From Pneumocystis sp. 'macacae' (lineage: Eukaryota > Ascomycota > Pneumocystomycetes > Pneumocystales > Pneumocystaceae), in assembly GCA_018127085.1 (NCBI GenBank), contig CM030726.1, positions 310,001-374,000 of the forward strand: a stretch of DNA of 64,000 bases. The letters run 5' to 3'. Within the stretch, counting starts at the first letter, position 1. Each line of letters starts with the position of its first letter. Positions 35,373 through 48,475 of the stretch are shown here, in pieces. The notes under the pieces are model-generated. The model did no database searches and was not told the origin of the DNA. It worked only from the letters and a program-made list of their open reading frames with translations. The translations under genes and the position numbers were made by a program.

Positions 35373-38300
35373 AATTAATCTCGAGTCATTTCTTTAGCGT
35401 TAAAAGATATTTCGAAGTCTGATGAAAGATTATAAAAAAGGAAAAAAATAATGAATAGATACTGCTTTAAAGCTATTTTTTGTTTTAATAAGAAAATGTA
35501 TTGTTATGTTTTTTCAGCAGAGAAAAAGCTATATTTTTGTTTATAGAAGCTAAACGTTGTTTTGTTTTAAATTATAATAGAAAATATATGTGAATAATAC
35601 ATTTTTGTTAAAAATATGATTACAATTTTTGAAATATATTTTTATATTAGGAGTTTTATAGAATTGCATGTGGGTGTGTATGATTTCTATTTATATATAA
35701 AAGAATTGAGAAAAATTGTTTTTAATAAAATTGGTTTATGAGTTAATTCAGAGTATCAAGAGATATCAATAGATATTATTTTTAAGAACATATTTTATTT
35801 AGAATTGAAGATATAATATGATTGTTGTAGATAATTGAAAAGTGCAATTGTATATATTGTTTGCTATTTTTAAAAACGATGAATAAAGAGTTAATAAAAT
35901 AACTTTTGAGCGTTTTATTTTTGGTTTTTGTATAGATTCTGTTTAAATATATGCAAATATTTTTTAAATTTTTAGTACTCTGAAATTATATTTGATTATA
36001 CACTTGGATATTATGCTAGAAGACAGTATATGGTATGTGAATAGTTGCTAAATTAAATACTTTATTTTATTTTTATTTTATTTTAGATATTGAGATTTTT
36101 GTGTTAGCTTTTTACATGAAATATAGTCAAAATATTGTTTTTTTTTTTCTCTTTCTATAACATTAAAGGAAAGGGGCTTTCAGTTGAGAAGTGTATAAGT
36201 AATGGCTTTTAATGTTTTTATTAGGCTATTGTTTTATTGCAATTTTTTAAAGATAAAAATTATTATTTATACTTATTAGGTTTTTGTTATTTAAAGTTTT
36301 ATAAAGTTTTATAGATATTACTAAGAAAAACATAATTCTAAGTTATATTTAAGGCAATTTTTTAATATAAGTCTTTTTATTTTTTTAAATTTATCTTTTT
36401 AAATTTATAATTTTTTCTAATCTATAATTTAGCGTACTCCTGTGTTTTACATTTCCAAAACATTTTTTCTATATATTATAATTATAACTACATAACATTG
36501 TTTGATTGATTTTTAAAGAGAATAGTCTTTAAAAGTTTTAAATGGAACTAGAATCAGATATTTATTTTGGTTCTTTTTGAGTTTCTAACTTTTTTCATAT
36601 TGGTGTGGATTATTTAAGAATTTATTTATTAATTCATTGTAGAGTGTTTTTGTGCTAGTAAGTTTAAAGTTTTTGCTTTTTAGTTACGCTCTTGCTATTC
36701 CTATGCATCCTGTAATGTCTCTTTGTGATTTCTTGGATATAGATGTATTTAAGTAGATAAGTGTTACGTTACTGATCGAAGTTAGGATTTTTTTCTCTGA
36801 TTTAAAAAGTAATATTCATTGTTAAAAAAGTATTTGGGGATTTTTTTGCACTATTTTTATTGAAAATGAGAAAAATGTATAACACAGGGTTCTCTGGGTT
36901 TTTTGTTATCTGTTTTAAATATGATGGCTTCACATTCTCATGTAAATGTAATACTTAAAAAGTTGTTTAATTTGAAAGAAAATTATGATACTTATGAGTT
37001 ACTATTTTTCCAAGTAATCTTATTTTATGTATATTATGAAAAAATGATTAGTTTTGATAATGATTCATAAAGAAACAAAGTCATCAGAAAATAGAGGAAG
37101 AAACAAAGTGGTTGGAAAGCTTTTTGATGTTGCATCTAATTTATAATATGAAAGTTATTCTGTTTTTCTTTGACGATTAAAATATGTTTTTATTGTAATA
37201 TATAATCAGATATTTTTGCTTTTTATAGTTTAAGAATTTTTTTGTTTGCTCAAATTATTATTATTTCAATAAATATAGATATAATGGTTTTTATTTTTTT
37301 TTAGTTTTAGTTTTATTTTTTATTTTTATCTTATTAAATTTTATTTATTTATATATTTATTTTTTGTATTTTGTTTTAAAATTTGGATAATCATTAATAA
37401 ATAGTTTTTGGAAGTCCTTATAGATATTCATAACATTGAATACATTTTTTTATTCAAATTATTTTAAATGAATCATAGAAAGGTTAGTTATTATATTTGT
37501 AAGATAAAATATATTATATGGTAGTATTTACAGAATCAATTTGAGTAAAAAAAAATTATATTCATTAGATTGAGAACAAGAACTGTTTATTTCATACATC
37601 ATCACTGTTTGCATTGCTTGAATCACTATTATAATGCTGTTTTTATAACCATTGATCTTTATCATCGATTTTGCTTAATTTAAGTTAGCAATTACATAAT
37701 TTGAGAATATTTAGGATTTATGTTTTTATCTAAAAAATATATTTTATGTGAAAAACTTTTAATATTTATATGTTATTCTTTGTTAGTTTTTTTATTATAG
37801 AGATTCAATATTCAAAAGTAAAAATGAAATAGTTTTTGAAAGTACTTGTGAAACTACCTGTACACTTTGTTGAAGAACAATATTTATCGATATACGGGGT
37901 CTTTGGTTTGTGTTAGTAATTATAGCTACATTTGTTATCTGTTCTTTCAGTACATTTTCTGACTTTAAACAAAGCAGAACAATTGTTGCTTATCTATCAA
38001 CATTTCATGGGGAAATAAATACAAATAATATAATAAAAGACTCTTGCGACATGAATAATGTTTTTAAAAATACCTTTATTGTTATCTATAATATAAAAAA
38101 AGAGAAAAAGGTTTATGTTTCTTTTATAGATGGCTTAAAAATACATATGGTGTGGCTTTCAGATATTAAAAATCTATTTGTATTTTTAGGGATAAGTAGG
38201 GAATTCCTCAACTTGATAGATGTGATCCAAACGTAATGATAAAAGAAGCTGTGAAAAATTAAAGCTTATGCTTGATCTTTGTTCTTGGTGTTACTTTTGA

Positions 38301-38626
38301 CAGGAACTTGGATCGGCTAGATCATGGAAAAGAGCTTATAAATAATAATTTAATGGTGAGGAAGAGTTGGCTGCGATATAACTATTACGATATATATTTT
38401 TCCAAAATGAAAGATTGCTATAGAAAGCATGATTTTCACATGTCGTTAAAAGGTATTTGTTGGCAGCTTGTATTTAGTATAGACTAAATTTTTAATAATG
38501 GATTTTGTTTTAAAAGAACAACTTGTGGATGCAATACCAGTGGATTCTTAAAATATAAAACTTGGTATTTTATTAGTTGGAAACGAAGTAATATGGTTAA
38601 TATTATGATTTTTGTATAAAATTACA
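35373..38626. other. Long gene-poor AT-rich region
   Basis: About 3.25 kb, by far the largest gap in the window. Most of it is low-complexity AT with stop codons in all frames. Between about 37900 and 38490 there are open segments (37910-38236 and 38272-38487, plus strand) with slightly higher complexity and a hydrophobic start (VIIATFVICSFSTF), but no ATG in the first and no family similarity that I can recognise. It may be a fast-evolving or decayed gene, or non-coding transcription. No tRNA or repeat array seen. Confidence 0.5.
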
Positions 38627-39048
38627 TTAAAGCTGTGCCGCCTGAATTAAAGTAATGTTGTCACCTTTCAACAGGATGCGGCCTAAATGTATTAGAGTAA
38701 AACAAACATTTCTACTATATATGTATTTCTAACCAAGTGATCTATTGGAATTTTTTTTTTGGCCTATTTCTACTGCTTCATCAATTACCAGATTCATAAA
38801 CTCATCAAAACCCTGGATTATTATTAATGATGCTCTCAATTCTTGAAAAAAGTAACCCTTATTTTTCCCTCAATTTTCATTTCAATTTGTTCATAAAGCC
38901 AAATACATACTGTAGTATGTTGCTGTAAAAGTTTGAAAATAAAATTCTAGATTTTTATCAATTTTTATAAAAAGATATTCTAAAATATACGAACAATCGG
39001 CGGTATCATCACCTTCTGTTTTGCTCCTGACTGTGTGCGTCCTGACAT
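38627..39048 (-). CDS. SME1: Small nuclear ribonucleoprotein SmE
   Basis: Core Sm-ring protein of U1, U2, U4 and U5 spliceosomal snRNPs. Four exons are needed: start at 39048 (MSGRTQSGAKQKVMIPPIVR), then VCIWLYEQIEMKIEGKI, then GFDEFMNLVIDEAVEIGQ with KKNSNRS, and last GRILLKGDNITLIQAAQ with stop 38627-38629. The Sm1 motif GFDEFMNLVI and Sm2 motif GRILLKGDNITLI are intact. About 90 residues, normal. With a 14 to 22 codon spread per exon this gene is easy to miss; longer frames on this strand nearby are spurious. Confidence 0.93.
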
Positions 39049-39179
39049 GACTTTCTATCTTTTTTGTATTTAATTTTTTATCTTGAAAAAATCTTGACGT
39101 TTGTCGAAATATCAAGATCAAATACTTAGAAATATTAAAAAAAATTGAAGAATTATTAGAGTTCGGGTATAGTTTAAAC
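39049..39179. promoter_or_regulatory. Short bidirectional promoter SME1/MTR10
   Basis: 131 bp of AT-rich DNA between the divergent start codons at 39048 and 39180. It must serve a splicing factor gene and a nuclear import receptor gene. Confidence 0.6.
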
Positions 39180-42100
39180 ATGTCAACCGCTTCTATAGAG
39201 CCTTTTGGAATGCTCTATAGGGCGTTGCAAACTCTGTACTCAAATTCGTCACATAAAGAGAAAGAACAGGCAAATAATTTTCTTGAAGAATTTCAAAAAA
39301 GTGTAAGAAAAAAGCGTTGGAATTAAGGAAATTACATCTTAATGAGCATGTTAGAAAGATGCATGGACGACTACACACGCAGTTTTGCGAGATGATGGAG
39401 CATCGGTTGAAGCAAAGCTTTTTGCAGCACAGACATTAAGAAATAAGGTTTTTGATTAAAAATAAGTTTTGAAGAAGGTTTTAGGGGTCTGACGTTTGAA
39501 GATTAACTTTGATTTTCATCAACTTCCAAGTGAAAGCCTTCCTTCACTGAGAGATTCTCTTCTTCAGCTTATACTTTTGTATCGTTCAGGACCTAAGTCA
39601 ATTATGATTCAATTATGTGTTGCATTAGCAGGTTTAGCACTTCAGATGCTGGAATGGAAGGATGTGATGGGTGATGTTGTTTCGGTTTTTGGGAAAGATA
39701 AAAGTACATGGGGTTGTTTACTACAATTTATTTCTGTTTTACCTGAAGAAGTTGATAACAAAAAATGTTTGCTTTCTGTATGTGTTTTTTTGTGGATTTT
39801 ACTCGAATTAACGACTGAAGGAAGAAGAGCTTAAATTTCGTTCAAAGGAACTATTGTCGGATAATTTGGACAAAGTTCTTGAGCTTTTGTTGCTTTATGT
39901 ACAAAATGTTGATGTTAATTCGTCCATCAATCCTTTGATATTTGATTGTATAAATTCGTGGCTAAAGGAAACACATCTTAGTAGTCTTATTTCTACACCA
40001 TTATTGGATTTTATTTTTGCGTCTCTTTCTTCGAATAATATATTTGAATCTGTTATTGATTTATTATGTTCTATTTTTCGTGAAACATCAGATGTTGACG
40101 AATGTTTAACTATGATTGAAGAGTTATATTTGCGTCTTCAGATGTTAAGGCCTAAAATACTTCAGAGCAAGAATGATCCAGATGCTTTTAGGGGTTATGC
40201 TCGATTATTTTGTGAGGCTGGAGAAACATGGGTAGTCTTGATTGCTCGTTCACCGCAGCATTTTAGGTCTTTAGTTGAATGTATAGCAATGTTTGCTGAA
40301 ATGGATGATGAATTAGAAATAGTTAAATATGGATTTAATTTTTGGTATGATTTAAAACAACTTCTTGTTCTGAAGGCATATGCCGAAGCGAGAACAGTTT
40401 TTTCGGATATATATTCTAATTTAGTCGACATAATGATCCGTGATTTACATTATCCTGATGGCAATCCTGAAGATTTATTTGATGGTGATAGGGAAAGTGA
40501 AGAAAAATTTCGGAGTTTTAGGCATCAAATGGGTGATGTTTTAAAAGATTGCTGTGCAGTTATAGGAGATGATGTCTGTTTGAAAAAAGCATTTGAAAAA
40601 GTTGAAAATCTTTTGAACAATAATGAAAATGGTATACCTGTTAAATGGCAAGAAATAGAAGCCCCATTATTTAGCATGAGGGCAATGGCTAGAGAAGTTG
40701 ATATAGGTAATAATCAAGTTCTTCCTGGAATTATGTCAATTCTTACAAAGTTGCCTAATCATGAAAAAATTATTTATGCTGCCACACTACTTTTAGGAAG
40801 ATACACTGAATGGACAGCAGAGCATCCAGAATATTTAGAACTTCAATTAAACTATATATGTAATGGTTTTCAAGCATCGAACAGAGATATTGTAAGTGCT
40901 GCATCACAAGCACTTAAGCATTTTTGTCAAGATTGTGGAAAGGTTGTAATTATTTCTTTTGTTTATTTTTTTAATATTTGTTAGCTCCTTGTTAGTCATA
41001 TTACTCAGTTACAGCTATTTTATCAAAAAGTGGCGCCCGTTTTGGATATAGATTCTCTTTTTGATGTTACTGAAGGTGTCGCTTATCTTGTTTCTGCACA
41101 GCCTATACATCAAATGTATGATACTTTAAAATTGTTTTGTGAACCTATTACTAAAAATCTTCTGTCTATGCTTCAAAAGCATGATACTAGTACCAAATTT
41201 TATCAATCTGTAGCAGGTATCTACTAAGGGATTTTTGGTTTTACTAATTTTACTTTTAGATGAGGTTGAACTCCTTACTATATTCGCTCAAGTTGTATCA
41301 CCTTATGTTCCATTGGATCAGCAACATCCTTGTGTATCATTATTTCAAGAACTTTGGCCTGTTATATCTCATTTGCTTGATGTTCATGGATCATTACTTG
41401 TTATTTCTGAGAGTATATGTAAATTTCTTAAAGCGTTGTTTAATTCTTATCGTGAACATATGCTTGTATTTCTTCCCCTTTTAGCTGAAAAATTGGTTTT
41501 ATGTTTTGAAAAAATGGAATATGGTTGTTTTTTATGGGTTAGTGGTGCATGTATACGAATATTTTCAAATGCAGAAACGTGTTCTGAAAGCACACGGGCT
41601 TCAATTTGGCAGTTTACTGAAAGACAGTGTTTGGCTATGTTTTCTATTTTAAATAGAACTAGTCCTAAGGAAATTCCTGACGGTAATGTTTCCTCAATTA
41701 TTAAAAGTAACAGTGATAACGTCATTTTAGTGGTTGATGATTTCTTTAGACTTCTTATTGATGCATTATTCGGTCATTCTGTTTGCTTAATAACTTCATC
41801 ATTATTGGATCTTATTATTCAGACATCTTTAGTTTCTTTATCATTAGAGCTGCCTGATCCTTTGATTTCTGTTCTTCATTTTTTAAGGGATCTTCTTTCA
41901 TATTCGTCTTCCTCTGCGTCGACTTTTCCTGAAACATCTTTACAATTTCAAACAATAGTTAGGAATATGATGCAAAAGTACAATCAACAGTTAATAACAT
42001 CTATTTTTTATGGTTTAGTATATTCTTTTCCACGCGATTGTGTTCCAGATGCATCGGGTGTATTACTTTCTTTAATAGAAATTTATTCTGAAGATTCAAT

Positions 42101-42384
42101 AAAAAATATTGGTGTCACTTTAGATCTTTTTCCCTCAGAAACTATAAGTTCTCAGGAAAAAACGCGTTTGTTAGCTGATTTAACAAAGTAAGTGTTATCT
42201 ATATAAATATTTTTATATTGAATTTATCTAAAGTGCGGCAATTCGAAGTGATTGGAAGAAAGTAAGAAGATTATTGCAAGATTGGATAGCATTTTATAGA
42301 AGAAGAGTTGTTACACCTCGGAATAAGACATTTCGATTGAAGAATATTGATGAAGTAGGTTCTAATTTTGATAATAGGCATTAG
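39180..42384 (+). CDS. MTR10: Karyopherin Mtr10 / transportin-3 family nuclear import receptor
   Basis: HEAT-repeat importin that carries SR-type mRNA-binding proteins into the nucleus. About seven exons encode roughly 930 residues. Start at 39180 (MSTASIEPFGMLYRALQTLY) gives the importin-beta N-terminal pattern with ANNFLEEFQKS, then AKLFAAQTLRNK, DFHQLPSESLPSLRDSLLQL, SRP-binding region with LFCEAGETWVVLI, FWYDLKQLL, EEKFRSFRHQMGDVLKDCC, APLFSMRAMAREVD, and the C-terminal IRSDWKKVRRLLQDWIAFYR with RRVVTPRN. The FRHQMGDVLKDC and F.MRA.A.EV motifs are specific for Mtr10/TNPO3. Stop 42382-42384. Its cargo is likely Npl3-like SR proteins, by analogy. Confidence 0.92.
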
Positions 42385-42788
42385 TTTACATATTTATTTT
42401 CAAAAACATTCTTAGTCACAAATATTTTAAGATGTCCCGTGATTCTAGTTATGAGTTATATAATATTATATTAACATTTATGTTTAATTTTAAATTTAAA
42501 ATATGTATGGATTATTTTAAAAAAAAAAATAGGTTTTAAATTAAAGGTCTTTGTTCATTTACGATGTAATGATGTTATTTAAAAAAAAAATTAAAATAAT
42601 ATAAAATGATATTTGAATACTTTTATTTGTTTAAAGAAATATTGTTTTTTTTTAACTTTAATTATTTTTAAGTACTATAAAATTTAGAAGTTTTTTGGAG
42701 AAAAAAATAAACATATATTTTCATACTTGTGGGAAAGTTAGTACATTCAATTGTTATTTTAGATATATTTATTGCATTTTATTGAAAT
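42385..42788. other. AT-rich intergenic region
   Basis: About 400 bp between tandem plus-strand genes, with several A-runs and T-runs. Contains the MTR10 3' end and VPS23 promoter; nothing else recognised. Confidence 0.5.
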
Positions 42789-44262
42789 ATGTGCTCTTAT
42801 GTTTTAAGTTGGATTAAGAAAATTGTCTTTGATGTAAGTTTTTTTTTTAATAAATAAGCTTAAAGAGACAAGAATTACATATTTCCTGAACGTACTTATA
42901 ATGATGTAAAGGATATGATTGATTCATATCCATCAATGGATTTTTGGACTGAAAATTATGGTAAAATATTCTTATTATTTTTATAGAAAATATTAATTAC
43001 AAGTATAGAATTTGAAGAACAAAAACAAGAAGTTCTTACTATAAAGGTCGTTTTTTCTGTTATTTTTTGTGATAGCTCGCATAATATACCTGTTATTTTA
43101 TGGATTCCACTGTCATATCCTCAAAAAGCTCCTGCTGTTTCAATTGTTTCAGAAGGAGATACTGTTATCAAACAGAACAATTATATTGACTCTGATGGTC
43201 GTTGCAATCACCCATTTTTAACACTTTGGAATGAACATTCAGATGTATGTTTCTTGATTTAAAGTTATGATTTTGATTAAATTTATGATATAGGACTCTA
43301 GTTTAATTAATCTTTGTATTTTTCTTAGAAAAGCATTTTCAAAGGATATTCCGATTACTTCTTTAGCATCTAAACATACAAGCTCGTCATTTGACAGTAT
43401 ATACCCAAAAAATTTATCTAATGAGTGTGATTTATCTGAGAAATCTTTCAGTATGAAAGTTGGTTCTTTTAGTAAAGGTTTCTAATTTTAATAGAATATT
43501 TATCTCCTCCTCCTTTACCTGATAAGCCTTCAAATTTTTTGGTTAAATCTACTCATTTATTGCAAACGAATATATTGCCTGGACTTATAAAAAAAGAACC
43601 TGTTAATATACTTGATTCTCCTGATATTGATCTATGCGTTTCGGATTTATCTTCATTAACTATTGATTCAATACAGAAACCTTTAAATCCTGTTAATTTG
43701 CAACTTATTAAACAAATAGTATTTATTCTTCAAGAAAATGCTGAAAAGGCTCAAAAAATAATAGCTCAGTCTCTTTTTCAAGCAAAATGTGATAGAGAAA
43801 AAGTACTTCGTTCTCAAGCTCAAATTGAACGAGAAAGAACAAAAATTGTTTATTTTAAAGAGCATTGTGAGAAAAATTTATTTATTTTAAAAGAAAGGAT
43901 TGAAGCTTCCGAATCTCTTATTGAAAAATATAGAAATATTAAGGAGCATCCGATAGACGATATAGTTATTCCAAAAAATGCTCTTTCTGAGCAGTAGGTA
44001 AATGTATGGTCACTTTTATTTCTTAATCTTTTAGGTTTTACGATTTGATTTCAGATGAAAAATCAATTGAAGATGTGATTCATGTTCTTTGGAAAATGCT
44101 GGAGATTGGGAAAATTGATTTGGACATTTTTCTTAAGGTATGTATCTCCAAAATACTTTTTTATTAATAATAAATTAGCATACTCGAAATCTTGCACAAG
44201 AACAGTTTATGAAAAAAGCATTAATAAAGAAAATTAATAAAGAATTAGAGATTTTAGAATGA
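42789..44262 (+). CDS. VPS23: ESCRT-I subunit Vps23 (TSG101 homolog)
   Basis: Ubiquitin-binding component of ESCRT-I, acting upstream of ESCRT-II in multivesicular body sorting. Start at 42789 (MCSYVLSWIKKIVFD) is joined through a 39-nt intron to NYIFPERTYNDVKDM, then after a 49-nt intron to EFEEQKQEVLTIKVVFSV. The UEV domain has NIPVILWIPLSYPQKAPAVS and DGRCNHPFLTLWNEHSD, and lacks a catalytic cysteine, as expected. A proline-bearing linker (YLSPPPLPDKPSN) and a long coiled coil (QENAEKAQKII to KENLFILKER region) follow. The C-terminal steadiness box is YDLISDEKSIEDVIHVLWKM with IDLDIFLKHTRNLAQEQF. About 390 residues. Confidence 0.92.
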
Positions 44263-44736
44263 ATATTTACATTTATTGATTCCCCTGTAAATACTAGATC
44301 TTGAGTATAGCTTATTTTAAATTTTAATGACTCATGCATATTTTTAAATTTATTATCCTTCTGAAAGCATATAAGATGTTTTTATGAAAATTTCTTAGTA
44401 TTTTATAGATATTTTTAATGTTCATTTGAAGCGTTGTTCTTTGAAAATTTTATTTCAATTAAATAGGCAAATTAAGATTTTAGTAAGTCTAAGGGTTTTG
44501 GTAGATGATAATAAGATATCTATATAATTAGATGTTACTGAATAAACCTTGTGCATTTGAAAAATTAATTTTAAAGAGAAGAAATTCTAAGTAAAAACAA
44601 TGCAAAGTAATAGTTTCATATAATTATATATGATATCTAAAAAATTAGATTCAATACTCGAGTCATCAAGTACTAAAAACAAAGGTAGACAGTTAGTGCT
44701 TACCTAACATATCTATTCATTTTCAATCGTTAAGTA
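44263..44736. other. Convergent intergenic region, AT-rich
   Basis: About 475 bp between the stop of VPS23 and the stop of the small minus-strand gene. No gene or repeat recognised. Confidence 0.5.
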
Positions 44737-45186
44737 CTATTGTTGTTCCTGATTTTGCTTTAATTTCACAGATGACTGGTCAGATGTGTCTTTTAAAGAG
44801 GAATGTTCTGTAGCATTTATCAAATTATCTCTTTTCTGCACTTCTTCTGAAGTTTCTCTATCTTTCCTCATCTTCTCATCTAATTTTACTTTTTCTTTCC
44901 CTTTAATTCATCCATTAGACTTTTTCTTAATTTTCAAAAAATCATACAGTCAAGTTTATCTTGTATGATATTCCCACGAGCCATTTTCTCTCTACGTCTT
45001 GCATTTATATCCTATGAATTGTGAATCATTTTTAATTTATTTCCGATCATAAATACACCTTTTTTGCAAAATAATATCCTATTCCTGCTGCTAAACTATC
45101 TTGTCAAAAAACACACTAAGAAAACACCAAAAAATACTTGCTATTAAACTGGCCCATCCTAGAGCCATTGACCACGGTTTATTCAT
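44737..45186 (-). CDS. Small single-pass membrane protein, DUF4748-like
   Basis: Short gene of about four exons and roughly 100 residues, below the size that simple frame scans report. Start at 45186: MNKPWSMALGWASLIA joins TAGIGYYFAKK across an intron, then DINARRREKMARGN and IIQDKLD, then a Lys/Glu/Gln-rich tail ending KLKQNQEQQ with stop 44737-44739. The pattern (a Gly-rich hydrophobic helix, YYFAKK, INARRRE) resembles small fungal mitochondrial or membrane proteins of the DUF4748 type (family number from memory, not checked). Function unknown. Divergent from NIC96 with a 112-bp spacer. Confidence 0.68.
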
Positions 45187-45298
45187 GCTATTTTCCCTCT
45201 GATTCCCTTTAAATTGTTTTAAAAAACCTTTTTGTCTTTACATTTATTTTTTTTGAAGTTACTTTCGATGTAGATCACCTTTTCAAAAATCCATAAAA
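45187..45298. promoter_or_regulatory. Short bidirectional promoter upstream of NIC96
   Basis: 112 bp between divergent start codons (45186 and 45299). Contains T-rich sequence and no recognised factor site. Confidence 0.5.
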
Positions 45299-48200
45299 AT
45301 GTATCTCCGGGAGACTGTTTCAAAGTCTCCAACGCTTTTAGATATACTTGAAAGCTCTAAAAAGCTTCACAATGAATTGTCCCATCAGGAATTGCCACAA
45401 TTTGAATTGAATCTGGATCAAATCCGCCAGTCTTTGGAGGATTCTGCAGCAAGTTTAAGTACCAGAGATGGGGATACAAAAGCGTTAGTGATAACTATTC
45501 TTTATTGTTTTTTCTGATTTATTAGACATTATTTGCTTGCAGGAAGTGGAATGAATGCAAAGGAGACGCTGCAGGTTTTGATGTCTATTCAATTGCTTCC
45601 TTTTTATGAGTCTACACCATTGATAGATACAGATATTGATGTAGAGAACGAAATAGGGGCTTTAGAGTGTCTGATTTTGTGCAGGGCTATTTACGGTATA
45701 AGAAGGAACGAAATATTTTGCTGGCAATAGAAGATATGATTAAGCAGAGCGAACGGGATTTTGATGCGTTTGTTGCACGAAATATTAACAATAAGTGGGA
45801 AAAGAATAAGACGAATCTATTGAGAGATGTTCAGAGATCGAAGGAGGTATTAAATACTGGATATTCAGACTTAGAAAAAGAAGCATCAAAAGATGTATCT
45901 GAGTTTCGAACTGAAATGTCTTTTTCGAGCCCAGTTTTAAAAAATTCTAAGATAGGGAGCACTGTGTTCAAGGATTTTGATGATGTGGAATCTAAAGTGC
46001 AACAAGTTTCGAGTATTTCTCCAATTCAGCAAAAATATGCTGAAGTGGTGGTTTTGTTAAATGAGTTTAGATTAAGAAAAAAGGGATTTTGTATTTTTAA
46101 TGCATTTGGAGATGTAGCACGATTTTTCCGTGGTGATGTTGTATGTTAATAATGTAATTTGTGCATTTTTAATGGGTGTTTATAGCGGTTCCAACAGCTT
46201 TCTGATTCATGGAAATTGCTTTCAAAAATTGTTCAGGAAAACGATTATTTAAACGATCATGAATTTTCTAAAGTTACTAATGAAAGACGGTTTGTTTCAT
46301 ATATTGATGATTTGTCCCTTAAATCTACAATGTTTAAAAAGATAATTTCAGGAGCAAAATCGTTTCTTGAAGTACAGTAAGTTTTTTTCTATGTTTATTT
46401 TAGTTAACTGCTTTAAAGATTCTTTTCTCTCATTGAAAAAGAAATTTCAAAACATCCCCATGATGCAAAATTAGGTGGTGTTCCTTCTGTTGAAAATAAA
46501 ATTCGAGCATATTTGAATATAAAATTTATGAAAAATGGTAAATGGATAAAAAAAAATCTTGAAATTGTGAATAATATACCTATTTGGGCATTCTTGTTTT
46601 ATTTTATTAGGTGTGGATATTTAGAAGAAGCAGTACAATATACTTTGAAGCATGAAAGTTTATTTCAAAAGATTGAAAAAACATTTCCAATATATATAAA
46701 GGCATATTCCATATCACCTAATGGGAAACTTCCTCGTCAACTTAATGATAGGTTGCATGCTGAATATAATCAACGTATACGTTTTGTGACTGAAACTTCT
46801 GATCCTTATAAGTATGTAATTTATAAAATAATTGGTAGATGTGAATTGTCTAAGAGGTCATTGCCTGAGGTTTTGCCTCTTGCTGAAGATTATATGTGGC
46901 TTCAGTTAAGTCTTGCTCGTAGTATACAGGATTCTGGTGAATCGATTCATGAAAGATATACTTTAGAGGATGTACAAAAGACTCTTCTGAGTTTTGGTGC
47001 TAGACATTTTAATCCTAAGGGAATTAACCCTATTGTATATTTTCAATTACTTTTATTAAGTGGGCAATTTGAGCGGGTAATTAATGATTAATATATTTCG
47101 AAGCTTGACCATTTTTAGGCAGTGCATTATTTATATTCATATTATCCGGTTGATGCTGTTCATTTTGCAATAGCTCTTGCATATTACGGGTTGTTACATA
47201 TACCTACGATTGACAATTGTTTGGAAACGGAATTATGTATGATTTATATGTTATATACAATAGTTTTAATTACGATAAATAGTATCTATTAATGATAAAA
47301 ATATTGCATGTTTGAATTTTTCGAGGCTTTTATGTGTATATGCAAAAACATTTCAAAAATCGGATCCTAAAATCGCTATTGATTATCTTTGTCTTATATG
47401 TTTAAATGGAGATCTATCACCACCAATTGGAAATGTTCAAAAAAATATTTGTTACGAAGCAATAAAGGAGCTTGTTTTGAATACACGTGATTTCGCTCAA
47501 TTACTTGGTGATGTAAAAGCAGATGGAACAAGAGAAGTAATATAGCTTGTATTTTTCTAATTATAAATCATTAATTATACAATAGCCCGGGATTATTGAA
47601 AAAAAGCTTGAGTTAATACAGTTACAAAGTGAGAGTGAATATTTGAAAACTATTACTGAACAGGCTGCGTTGCAAGCTGATGATGATGGGCGTACTGCAG
47701 ACGCTATACTTCTTTATCATTTATCTGAGGTTTGTTGGATTTTTTCTAAACATATATGCTTATATTATTAGGATTTTGATACTGTAGTTTCTATTATTAA
47801 CAAAGTCCTTGGTGAAGCTTTAAGTGGTTCTGTTTTTAACAGTTATGCTGAATCTGGAGATGCTCCTTTGAAGACTAATTTATCTTTAACGGCTATGGAA
47901 GATCCAAAGCGATTAGCACAAAATATGATGTCTGTCTACTTTAATAATGTTGGGATATATTCTAAGATTAGTCCTATAAATAGAGATGCTTGTAAAGCTC
48001 TTTTGAAAATGGCTGATGCCCGTTCTGCATATATGGAAGGAAAATGGGAACAATGTTTGACGGTATGTTGATTGCATTTATTTTTGTATTTCTAATGTTA
48101 TTAATTGATAGATTATTGAGCAGCTTAATATTATTCCTCTTGATTTTAACGCAGATATTGGTGCTGTTAAGAAACAGGCGCAAGATTTTTCATCTCTTCA

Positions 48201-48475
48201 CGAAAGTATCGCTCGAAATGTTTCTGGTTTACTTGTTATGACTATGGAATCTCTTTATAAATTGAATAATAAACTTAAATTAAGTCCTTTTTCTGATTCA
48301 TCGCGTAATGCTGTAATAAAATTAATTCTGAAAAAAATAAACTTTGACAATATTTTAGAAATTGACTGAATTGCGAAAACGTGCAAAATCTGTTATGATT
48401 TACGCTGGTATGATTCAATATAGAATGTCTTCTGAGATTTATTCGCATATTTCCCGTCTTGATGTAATGTTTTAA
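45299..48475 (+). CDS. NIC96: Linker nucleoporin Nic96/Nup93
   Basis: Structural inner-ring nucleoporin that recruits the Nsp1 channel complex. About nine exons encode roughly 850 residues. The N-terminus (MYLRETVSKSPTLLDILESS, SKKLHNELSHQELPQFELNL) is followed by HYLLAGSGMNAKETLQVL, the peptide helix that docks partners, and the Nup93/Nic96 helical domain. That domain shows NIPIWAFLFYFIRCGYLEEA, KLPRQLNDRLHAEYNQRIR, DPYKYVIYKIIGRCEL, EDYMWLQLSLAR, RHFNPKGINPIVYFQLLLLS, GQFERAVHYLY, VDAVHFAIALAYYGLL, ETYCEAIKEL-type helices and ending LRKRAKSVMIYAGMIQYR. Motifs DYMWLQL and NP..YFQ.L.L.GQFE are diagnostic. Start 45299 is the first ATG; stop 48473-48475. Confidence 0.92.

Noticed and set aside
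37910..38487. Candidate membrane protein gene from two open segments on the plus strand
   Set aside because: The first segment has no ATG, the apparent start lies at a GTTAGT donor-like site, and no motif or convincing splice chain was found. Kept only as an uncertain region.
38891..39181. 97-codon minus-strand frame beginning MFKLYPN
   Set aside because: It overlaps SME1 in a different frame plus its introns; the four-exon SmE model explains the sequence with conserved Sm motifs.
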